From the NCBI GenBank assembly GCA_010405405.1, contig MU004232.1:1507481-1571480 (forward strand): DNA of 64,000 nt, in the 5' to 3' direction. This stretch comes from Microthyrium microscopicum. Lineage: Eukaryota; Ascomycota; Dothideomycetes; Microthyriales; Microthyriaceae. Below, in pieces: positions 19,201 through 31,426 of the stretch. The notes below the pieces were generated by a model, which saw only the letters and a list, made by a program, of their open reading frames with translations, was not told the origin of the DNA and searched no databases. Within the stretch, counting starts at the first letter, position 1. Each line of letters starts with the position of its first letter. A program made the translations under genes and the position numbers.

Positions 19201-21457
19201 ATGACTAGATTTGCAATTCTCATTGCTTTGCTATCGTCAATCATGACTATTCGAGCTGCTCACTTTACTCCCGAAGTCCTTCTTGAAGCTCCTCGTCGCT
19301 CAGAAGCCACTCCGAATAGCAAGGGATCACTAGCCTTGTTCTCTGTGTCCACATACTCGTTTTCTGAACATAAGCGACAGTCAGAGCTCAGAGTACTCGA
19401 TATCTCACGAAATGAGTCAAAGCTGGTGACTGACTCAGAAGATGCATCCAATCCCAAGTTCCTTGATGATAACCTCATTACTGTGCTGGAATCCAAGGAT
19501 GGTGCTACTAATGTCTTGATTGGCGATGTCAATGACTTCAAGAAAACGTATAGTTTTGCGCCTTATGTAGTTTGTTAGACACAACAGAGCTAATCATATG
19601 ACAGGAATTACACGGCTGGAACTATCGATGGGTCTGTGGATGACTGGAAGATCAAAGACGTTGGCAAGGGTAAATACCTGATCGCCATAGCCGCATCAAC
19701 TCAGCCTGATGGAACACTGTACAATTCGGAAAAAGCAAAAAAGCCAGTAACTACTGGGAGAATTTACAATAGCACTTTTGTACGACACTGGGATACCTGG
19801 GTGACTGCAAATAAGAATTCTATCTGGGTCGGGACGCTTTCGAAAGACTCAAAGACAAGCAAATTTGCTTTGGGTCATTTTGAAAACAAGCTCAAGGACT
19901 CTGGACTGGAGAGTCCAATTCCTCCATTTGGTGGAGCTGGTGATTTTGATATCACTGACACCAACCTTGCCTTTGTAGCAAAAGATCCAAAGTTAAACCC
20001 GGCTTTCAATACGAAACAGAATCTGTACGTGATCAAACTGGATAACGGCTCTTCACCAAAGAAGATTGATATTCCTGGTTTTGAAGGAGCAACTTCCAAT
20101 CCAAACTTCTCTCCTGATGGAAAGAAGCTTGCATTTTTGTCTATGGTACAAAATGGCTATGAAGCCGACAAGAACCAAATCTTCCTCTTGGATGTAGAAC
20201 AGTCGGACCCACCAAAAGGCCTCTTCACTACCCCCGATAACAAAGGCACATGGGATCGCAGTCCTAGCTCAATCACCTGGAGTAACGACCAAAAGAACCT
20301 CTACGTGACAGCTGAAGAAAACGCCCGCGTCAAACTCTTCTCAATCCCACTCGCTGCCAACTCAACCAACAGCTCTTTCCCAAAAGCTGTGTTCGACGAA
20401 GGCAGTGTCGCGAGCACCACATTCCTAGACTCTGGTCTCTTCATCTCCTCCTCCAGCCTCATTGACAACAGCGCCTACCACCTTGTCCCCTCCTCTGGTG
20501 CTCCAAAACTTCTCTCATCCTCCTCCCGCTCAGGCAGCTCGTTTGGCCTCTCTCGCTCACAAGTTAGCGAGATTCATTTCCCGGGCGCCAAACCCGGCAC
20601 TACCATCCAAGCCTGGTTAATCAAACCTAGCTTCTTTGACGATTCCAAGAAGTATCCGCTTGCCTACCTCGTCCATGGAGGTCCACAGGGCGCGTGGGAA
20701 GACTCGTGGAGCACGCGCTGGAATCCAGCCGTCTTTGCGGAGCAGGGCTACGTAGTGGTCACGCCGAATCCTACCGGAAGCACAGGTTTCGGCCAGGAAC
20801 TGACAGATGCGATTGGTGGTGAGTGGGGTGGTCTGCCATATCAAGATCTGGTCAATGGATTTGACTATGTTGAGAAGAACTTGAGCTACGTCGATACGGA
20901 TAGGGCAGTGGCGTTGGGTGCGAGCTATGGTGGATACATGATGAACTGGATTCAAGGAAATGATCTAGGGCGCAAATTCAAGGCGCTGGTTACTCATGAT
21001 GGCGTATTTAGTATTCCGGGGCAGCTGGGTACTGAAGAGGTAAGATATTCTCCCAGGATGTGATATGTAAAGTATGTTTTGCTAATGAACATAGATATAT
21101 TTCCCCAACCGCGAGTTTGGTGGTCCATTTTGGGAAAACAAGGATGCTTGGAACAAGTGGGATCCAGCACAAAAGACTGAGAACTGGGCTACGCCACACC
21201 TCATTATTCACAGTGAGAAGGACTTTCGGCTGACGATTGCGGAGGGTCTGGCAGCTTTCAATGTGCTGCAGGAGAAGGGTGTTGAGAGCCAGTTCTTGAC
21301 GTTCCCGGATGAGAATCATTGGGTACTGAAGCCAGAGAACAGTCTGTTGTGGCATACGGTGGTGCTGGACTTTATCAATCGGAAAGTAGGACTGAAAGCC
21401 TATAGTGAGCAGAGCGAGACGGCGAAAGCGCTCAAGGAGTCGGCTCTGAGTGGCTAG
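19201..21457 (+). CDS. dpp5: secreted dipeptidyl-peptidase V (S9 prolyl oligopeptidase family), 714 aa
   Basis: Three exons: 19201-19547, 19605-21039, 21095-21457. A signal peptide (MTRFAILIALLSSIMTIRAA) precedes a beta-propeller built of repeats such as NPNFSPDGKKLAFLSM, then an alpha/beta-hydrolase domain. The catalytic triad is visible: Ser556 in GASYGGYM, Asp in HSEKDFRL and His in DENHWV; the oxyanion strand is LVHGGPQG. Several N-glycosylation sites occur. DPP V removes dipeptides from oligopeptides outside the cell and is an allergen/antigen in Aspergillus and dermatophytes. Length matches the family. Confidence 0.95.
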
Positions 21458-21791
21458 GTTAATTCGCAGTGCTCCTGTTGATACCACAGCTCATATAGCA
21501 CAAAAGAAAGAAAAAATCAACATCGTTCCTATGGCTCGTACGCTCCCTTTTCTCACTTACAATAAGTTGAAAGCTGACATCAACCAACGAATTGAAGTTA
21601 AGTCATTCACATCTGAAAGAGAATTGTTTGGACTGCAGTCTTTTTGAATTTATATATACAAATACTATAACACAGTACACTATGAAGTCAAGAATGATAA
21701 GCGCTGGACACTGTTTCAATGGTTCTTCAGAAGATTAAGACCTTCTGGACTCTGCGAGTGATCTAGCAGTAGCTGTTTTATCACGTTAGCA
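21458..21791. other. convergent intergenic stretch
   Basis: 334 bp of presumed 3' UTRs between DPP V and the small secreted protein gene; nothing else seen. Confidence 0.5.
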
Positions 21792-22086
21792 CTAAGGTTC
21801 TTTCTTCTCATGTTTGATAACGTACTGGTTCCATTCACGGCGCTCGTGGCATCGGTCGTGATAGCGAATGCAGTCATCGTGCTCGCGGTGCTCTCGGCGG
21901 AATCCGTGGTCGTCGCACCAGTGCTGAGTTGCTTCAGTGGCTTGAGAAACACCAGTGGCAGCGTCAGTTGGGGCAGCTGCGGCCATGGCGCTGTATGTAT
22001 GAGTTAGTTATTGCAGACTGCGAAGGTTGAAATAGTGATACGTACACAATGCTGGCGAGAGCAAAAAAGACCGAGGAGAATTGCAT
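21792..22086 (-). CDS. small secreted His/Arg/Asp-rich protein, 79 aa
   Basis: Two short exons, 22086-22046 and 21990-21792, with a 55-nt GTACGT...ACAG intron that splits the signal peptide codons (MQFSSVFFALASIV|AMAAAAPTD). The mature part, about 58 aa, is very rich in His, Arg, Asp and Glu, with three cysteines (HWC, DDC, DRC) spaced in an HDRCHERREW setting. The cysteine count is odd. No known domain. The size, signal peptide and a TATA box upstream fit a secreted effector-type or metal-binding peptide; the function is not known. Easily missed by gene callers because no exon exceeds 200 bp. Confidence 0.65.
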
Positions 22087-25000
22087 GATTGCTGTTGTTC
22101 GTTAGGATGATTGTTTTGAAAGTAAAGAATTGGTATTGGAATTGGATGTTGAAGTGATTGAGTTGTTGTTTGATGATGTTCAAGTCTTTAGATCTCAGTC
22201 GCTCTTTATACACGGAATACTACGTTCCCTAAGGACAGTTACCTGGCTGTAGGTAGCTCTTGAGATAGCTTCATTTCGATGCAAATGCACCATCGCTGTT
22301 TTGGCCCTCAAAAACAGGCATATATTTAGCACCGAAATTGGGATGACACGCAAAACTCATATCGAATGCAAGCTTATTCCCACGATCAACGATTAGAGCT
22401 TCACAGACAAATTAACTCGGCCATACTTTGCATTGAAAAATGTTTAGATTTGCATGTCAAAGTTGCCAGTGACGCGTTGAATCTGGAGGAAGGTAAGCAT
22501 CATGGGTATATCAGAGTCCGGATAAGCTTGCAAATCTTGTGAACAAAGCTTTTGCCGCAGCCTCATTCTTGAGTGATTGTCTATGCTCGGCCATATTTAT
22601 AGACTTTTTAAATGAATAGAAGACGTAAAATGCAGGTTATGGTCTTAGGGCAGTTGCCCTTTGTAGCACATTTTCGTCATATTTTTCAGGGGCTTGTGAT
22701 ATTGATTGACAAGTTCTTTGCCACGACATGTCTTTATCGCAGTCTCTTTGAGTTTCATCTCTTGAAGCATGGCTAAAATAGGACTTTTTGGGAGAACCTT
22801 GGGCGGATGATCTACATTACATCAGATGGTGAACAACTAGTATGGCCCAGGCCTGGAAGCTTACTTGCCTGGCATTGAACATTGACGGATTGGAATGCCA
22901 AGTTCCTTGAGTAAGGAAGTCTCATCAGCTCTCATAAGGAAAAACATTGAATGCGCTTATCAATATAAGAATCTCCCGAGAGGTCTTGGAAGACATAATA
23001 CCAGCTTTCCAGAGTCGCTGTGCAATGAGTTATTCTATCTCTGGAAACACAACATAATTCTCAGTACCATAGGTAGGTATTGGGCATATAGTTAGTCATT
23101 TGAGCGATTGAGCCTTTTCATGTTCTGGTGTATGCATGAAGTAATGAATACGCATCCGAAGACTGACCGAAAGACACAAAAACCTTCCCCTTCCCAAACA
23201 ATTTCGATGTCTTTCTTTGTCTAAACTGAAAAAAGATGCAAACAACAAAATTTGTTGGATGGCATCATGGGTCACAGACACGCGTACTCATCTAGACCCA
23301 AGATTGGGGATCCGTTAGCCAGCAGGTACTTTGTCTAAAAGGTATGAACATCCAGATGCTTCGTCACTGGCTCTCCAAGCTCAAAACGCATTTCTTTCCT
23401 TCCTTCCTTATAGTGAATATCACTTGTAATACAGCTCTAGAACCTATTCTCTTACGTTCATATCCTTTTTTGCCGTTATCTGAGCCACTCCTGCCGTTCC
23501 GAGTTCCTCAAAACACTTGAGGAATCCTTTATACGTATGCGCTTACCAACTTGACTTTGAAGACTGGGCGCTGCAAGTAGTATAGCTTGAAATATAGCCA
23601 GCTCGCTGTTTCATATTTCTGGCTTTCATACCCTTAGATGCTCTGGACAGGAATGCTGGAGCACCTTGTGAGCGCGGGAGGATATCATTTGCTGGCCAGA
23701 CGGCGGCTCTAAGAGACTTCTGCCAGAAAAGGGAAGTATACATTCTATTCGCACCAAGAACAAACTATCCCCTTCCAAACGTCTTCCGAGGAGCCTACAA
23801 TGGTTTGCTAGACCCGCAAAACCGTGAAAACACAATGTAGCCCCATTCTAGACGGGGCGAGTGTACACTATTAAAATCCCGACATCACTTTTTTCCTACA
23901 TCATTCGACTTTGGTACCGTGCCCGGGGCTCTCCTGGTAACATGAATTGTTCTGCTCGTTGACTTGCAGCGAACAATAGTTTAGCTCCTGATATCCCGGA
24001 TTATGGTCAGGCTCGCCGCTTGACATGTACTTCCTCCGCGTGGTTAGTCTTTGTCAACACCACGAAACTGTTACTGAAATCATCATATCCAGCCCGAACG
24101 TTAGGAAAGAGCGTAGACTCAACGAAATGGGCGGCTTCTCTTTGATAATGCAACCTACCCATATCGCTGCTCTTCTTGCTGCGCTGCCATCCAAACTTGA
24201 GTTATTGGTGGTTCTAGAGGAGGCTATGGCATCAGTTCACTAGAGGGCGCAGGAAACATATACCACAGCTTTGAAAGCAATAGAATCAAGAACATTTCGT
24301 TCGACTATACCTGCTTTGCTATGTTTTCAGACTGCTCCCAAGTCCTGAAGAGACATATAGTGACCTGGTATGAACAATTTTCATGGTTTCAATGTTGCTT
24401 ACAGCTACGATAACACTGTTTAGCCGCTTTCCAGCGATTTTATACAGCTCAAACCTCTTTGTCGTGCTTTTCCACGCGGCAAACATCTCTGATGTTCCGG
24501 AGCTAGAAAAGGCACTTTCGCTTGTTCAGTATACAGTATCCCAACACTTTCCAGCGGCATTCGGAGCCTTCATAATATACAGTCATTGTCCAAGATTCTT
24601 TTGGCTGATCAAATGTCCGTATAGATTGAACAATACTCTGGCTTGGTGGCCTTTATATTGAGGCTTTGAATTGGGGCTTTCGAGAATTATACACTAGATA
24701 AGCTCTGAATACGACATTGACTCTACAAGATATCTCTAGTCAAACGTGGCTTCTCTAGTACCTCTCTTAATTATCAGTTTTATCGTCGCAGTCGCTCGGG
24801 GTCAAGTTAGGTGTACACGAATCAAATGGAGCATGGCGACAGTGCTCGTTTTGGTGAGCGTTCTGCTTAGTTTCAACTCGAGAATACGTTTTCAAAAGCT
24901 GTCTGCTTCTACTACCCGAATCGACTCTCCAGACTCGACCAAGTCTTTCCTTATGAGACCTCTTTTTTGGACTTTCTTTCAAAGTTCTAAGCGATGTGAT

Positions 25001-25316
25001 CTTGCTAGCTTGTTAGAGACCGATATCTGGCTAGCAGATAAAGCAATGATTGAAAGTTCTGAACCCAGTTGCTGTTTAGTCCACAACTACGAAAGGTTTT
25101 CAAGCTCGTTCTTCTCGTCTAATACTGAATGGTATCCGACGCTATCGTTACCGAACAACCAATCTCAGAACCTGTCTTTCAACATGTCCAGGCCGAACTT
25201 CACGTCGACTCTCGAATATTGGAGGCTTAAGTTATCTTGACTTAAAATTGAACCTCTCTTAGCTAAAAAATTGATAATTGTGAGACCGTGGGTTTACCAC
25301 TCATTTTAGCAGTCAA
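22087..25316. other. 3.2-kb gene-poor stretch
   Basis: No confident gene. The longest frames (24383-24661 with an ATG; 24746-25240 starting GTG) are Ser/Leu-rich, hydrophobic, and match no motif I know. No inverted repeats, target duplications or reverse-transcriptase/transposase motifs were noticed, so I do not call it a transposon. It may be a decayed gene or long intergenic DNA containing the sugar-transporter 3' UTR at its right end. Confidence 0.4.
22204..22210 (-). promoter_or_regulatory. TATA box of the 79-aa secreted protein gene
   Basis: TATAAAG on the minus strand, 118 bp before the start codon at 22086; the spacing suits a fungal TATA box with a leader of about 80-90 nt. Confidence 0.4.
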
Positions 25317-27224
25317 TTAAGAAAGTGTTTCCCTCCGCGAGTCTGTCATGGGCTGTTTCCTCTCCGCTTGCTCTATTCGCCTTTGAAGATCCTGACTTTC
25401 ATATTCCGCTGTATTGGACCCCGGAACAAACAATGGAGCATTTGTGAATAAGTAGTTCATCTCCTCTAATGGCCTCTTCGCAGTTTCTGGCAGGAATGCC
25501 CAAAAGAAGAGCGCGTTAGTGAAATTGCATACCTGCAGATATAAGTGTTAGCCATATCGAGTCATTAAGTAAGTTATATGATGCTTTCTTACGCAGAAAA
25601 GATAGTACCACTTGAATCCAATTGTTTTCATGGCCGTGGAGGTAGTTTGACCGATCATAGTATTGAAAGCAAACGATACCATCGTAGCGATAGAAACCCC
25701 CTTCGAACGAGTTCTAGTATCGAAGATTTCTGCTGGTATAATCCATGACAGAGGACCGCAAGTGGCACTGAATGAGAAATTGAAAAGCCAAGTCATGGCG
25801 ATGAATCCCCAAGATGCTCCACGGTTGTAATTTGTTTGGGGATTATAATGGGCGAGTAGTACTGTAGCAATGATGAATGTGATTGAGTTTCCCAAGTTGC
25901 CAATGATAAGTGGCCATCGTCTTCCAAAGCGATCAATAAACATCATACACAAGAATTGTGCAAATAGGGCGATGATGGAATTGTACGCTTGATATTTGAG
26001 AGCATTGGCACTGTCGATGCCGATGAGCTTGAAAATGGTGACAGAATAATACTGGATAGCGCTGACTCCGGTCATTTGTACTGATGCTTGGAGAGCGACG
26101 GCGAGAAAGAGTCGACGAAAGGAGGATTTGTGGGTGAAGAGCTCTTTGTAGGATTTTGCTTCATGCTCTCGGGTATACGTTATTTCATCTTGGATTTGCG
26201 AGAACTCTGCTATTACCTAAGGGTTTGTTAGTCAAGACTCTAACTGCTTCTTATTTTGGGCATCGTGGTGAAAGCATCAGGGATGCTTTTGTAAAAGGAC
26301 AGTTATGACAAACGTGTATGCCATGCTTGGACTCACCCAAAGGTCTTCTTCATTGCCATGAGCATGTAATTGAGCTAGAACAGCTCGAGCCTTCTCTGGT
26401 TTCCCATGGTCGATGAGCCATCTGGGAGATTCTGGGAAGAGCAAGATCAAGAGGGCCAAAACACCGGCCGGAATGATCTGAATACCCAGACTAATCCGCC
26501 ATTGCTTGCTATCAGTTGCTGGAAATCCCACGAAAGTGCCTGATGTTGCGTTAGTATACTTCGCAAGTGCCCTCGCCATTTGACTCACCCCAAGAGGCCC
26601 AAGATGCAATCAACGCTCCGATCCCAAGCATGAACTGCTGCAGTGTCGTGACTCGACCTCGAATGCTTGGATGGCATAACTCGGCTTGATATATTGGAAC
26701 GATCATAACAAGAAAGCCCACCCTCGTACGCGTTAGCTCGATTCACCCTTCAGTTTGGCAAAGGCACTAATACTGACCCAATACCGGCAAGACTGCGCCC
26801 AGCGTATAGATATGAAAGGCTTCGTGCGCCCGTTTGCAGAGCGCCTCCAAGACAAAAGATCAATGCGCCGGTCATAATAGTAATCTTTCGACCAAATCGA
26901 TCTCCTGAAGGCCCGGCGAGGAATGCGCCAATGAAACCTCCTCCAGTGAAAACAGAGACCACGGCACCGCTAACGCCATCTAGTCAGCTACAGTCTTTTG
27001 ACAGCATGAAGTGTAGGTTACGTTTGAGCATCCGTGGGGTGAAACAATGCTGTGAAATTATCACTGGCAATAGCTTCGGCGATTACACCAAGATCATATC
27101 CATACAACAAGGAGCCTAATGAGGCAAAAACCGCCACAAGGAACTAGATAGAATTAACTCTCTGTATGTGCAGTATAATTCTAAAACGCTAGCATACCTG
27201 ATACCATTTTGGAGGCAGCGCCAT
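25317..27224 (-). CDS. MFS sugar porter, 505 aa
   Basis: Seven exons, all joined in frame: 27224-27198, 27143-27022, 26969-26778, 26722-26589, 26539-26337, 26216-25593, 25532-25317. It is a proton-coupled plasma-membrane sugar transporter with about 12 helices. Visible family marks: LYGYDLGVI in TM1, GDRFGRK in loop 2-3, the PESPRWLIDHG motif after TM6, DRFGRRWPLIIG in loop 8-9, and PETAKRPLEEM after TM12 (the usual PETKG is altered to PETAK). The start is set by a 9-residue first exon MALPPKWYQ. It is divergent from a GH51 arabinofuranosidase, so pentose (for example L-arabinose) uptake is a reasonable guess, not proven by sequence. Confidence 0.92.
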
Positions 27225-27810
27225 CGCGAACCCTTTGTTATTGACGAGAATGGAATTAGGTGGTGAACTTTTCGAAATCGTTATGATCAAAAAAAGTTGC
27301 ACTACATCACAATGCCCGTTATACGTTGCTCTATATTAATTGAACCATAATTCCAGGTCCCCGGCAGCTTAGGGAAATACCAAACTTTTTGTTACCAGGG
27401 CACCCATTATTCGCAGTGTCCAGAACAAGTGATAGCCTCGACATCACAACCAAAATCCCGGATAAATGCATAAAACTGTGGAGCAAATAATCAAGGTTGG
27501 ATTTGGACCTGACTCGCTCTTCAGTCTATCGTGAGAAATGGTAAAATCCGTACATATAAATCATGCCGAGGCGTGAAGGACTTCTAAATTCCACCAATCA
27601 GTCATAGTATGCTCGGTCATCGGGTTATTGTTGTTCCAATATATGGGCTAGGATCATTATACCTGGAGCATGAACATTGTGGGGTGATCGCTCTTGGTTC
27701 AATTCATGAGTGGTTGTCCGGATCGTGGCCGATTTCGGATTCCGTACATCGTTTTGTAGTCCAGTTCTTGACGTAACGAGTATAAACAACAACAGATATT
27801 GGTATTCACC
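27225..27810. promoter_or_regulatory. shared promoter of sugar porter and GH51 gene
   Basis: 586 bp between divergent start codons. It contains a CCCCGG at 27359-27364 that fits the CreA-type site SYGGRG (reverse strand), a GGCTAG at 27646-27651 that fits the XlnR-type core GGCTAR, and a CCAAT at 27636-27640. Single short sites are weak evidence; regulation by carbon catabolite repression and a pentose activator is inferred. Confidence 0.4.
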
Positions 27811-29664
<1,854 letters not shown>

Positions 29665-31426
29665 AGCTTCTGAGATCATAGTGAATCAAATATTGGATGT
29701 GAAACTTACAAAAAAATGCGGCTGTATTCAACCGATCCTAACGCAAAGGTAGAATAAATAGTACCTTTCAATGCCCGTTAAAGATAGACATAAATCTGGA
29801 TTTGTGTTTGTGATACTGACAGCCAGCACAGTGATGCCGAAGGAATCTATTTCAGCTTCATCACACTGCAGATAGAAGTATCCACGAAAGCTTGTTGGTG
29901 TTTGCCCATCAGCTCAATCATTAAGCTTGAAGTTAGAACAAAACAACCAGACGCGCCTTGTGACTAGCGTTGGTAGTCGCGTGGATTAGTTTGCGGTAAG
30001 CTAATTACTCCAAGCTGTGACTCGTGAGTGGCCAAGTTGAGAACTCGGGTGGGTATATGATATCCACGCAAATGATTCAATTCCCTTAGTGCATCTTGTC
30101 ATGTGTATCGTACGGCGTACCTTGACTCTCTTAGTCTCTTGGGGATAAGATCAAGCTTTAGCAAAGTACTTAGTACAGAACTACAGATACTTATTACTTA
30201 AGCAGGCTCTTTTGAACTGACAACAACAAGCATGAAGACCGCGGAGTCGCTTCCTTTCTGCCACGCAATTCCTTCCAGCGAAAGTAGGAACTCGGTTAAG
30301 CCAAACGTCGCTTAGTATGGCTAAATAACGCGTCTGACGGTTCTATTATATGTCTAGTAACTGCGTCAGACATTGGAGTTAATTCAATCGACGCTGATGA
30401 TAAGACGGCATGGTGCGGCTTTCGGCAGTGTCCTGAGTCCTCAGTCCTGACTGTCTTCTCCTCTGATTATTTGAGTCGCAGGCGTCCTGTTTGATGCCAA
30501 GTAAGCGAAGCAACGGTCTGGATTTTAAGCCTCACCGCTGATCCGCTTCCATCCTTTTGGAAGCTATCGACCCAGATAAGTTTAGCGCTTGGTAGCCTTG
30601 CGCGCAAAGCCCAATGCTGCTCCATGCCATCTCGTAGGGCAGGTAGGATCATGGGATATTTTGCAAAACATTACTGAAATGTTCAAGAATCTTCTCCTGT
30701 GGCGTTTTGGACAACTCCAGCACTCAGCTGGTTGTTCGCTGATAAACGGTTTTGCAACGTGCGATGCCCACCTCACTACTTGACTTCATACATGGATCTG
30801 GTGTGGTGCAAGATACACTTGAATCGGCTCCGTAGAGAGTTGTAATCGTCGAGCTCGAACACATGGTCATTGATTTTATTGAGTTCATGGTCAGGAAACT
30901 GAAGTCTGGATCATCACGGAACGATTGGTTCCAACAACGTGGGAATTTTTCCCGCGGGCAGGTCCCACTCCTTGCCGTCCTTCTCTCCTAAAGCTGTTCT
31001 GGAACTAGAGATCGCCACAGCCAAAATGGTCCAGAGAGGCGTTCAGCTCTTAACCTTATTTGTTGGTGCTTGCTTCGCGTCGCCTTGATATTGCCTCAGA
31101 AAGCCTCTAAGACCACAATTGAAGCCACGCCCACGTGCATAGACCGCGATATTGCCAGCCAAAATGTAGCTGACAGACTTGACGGGCGCGTCTTGTCTGT
31201 GAACAAAACCATACTAGAGGACGCTTGCAGCGCGTTGTTTGGATTCTGCTCATACCATTCTAACATTCGTTTGAACACGACAGTTGCTATCGAAGTTTCT
31301 TGTTCATTCATCATGCTATCATTTCATTTATAACTTTTTAATATTAATCGGTTTCCTTTCGAGGACAATCCTTTTCTTTCGGGTAGTTTTCTATCCATTG
31401 GTCATTTCGGGTGACCAAGAGTCACG
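29665..31426. other. 1.76-kb intergenic stretch
   Basis: No confident gene. An ATG at 31026 opens a 20-codon signal-like peptide (MVQRGVQLLTLFVGACFASP) that stops at once, and a frame from 31070 continues in another phase for 87 codons; no sound intron joins them, so I do not call a gene. The right end is the promoter of the tetraspan gene. Confidence 0.4.

Noticed and set aside
24746-25240. 164-codon frame with hydrophobic start
   Set aside because: Begins with GTG, no upstream ATG or splice acceptor, no recognisable motif.
31026-31333. Signal-peptide-like start followed by an open frame in another phase
   Set aside because: No GT-AG pair joins the two frames; left as intergenic.
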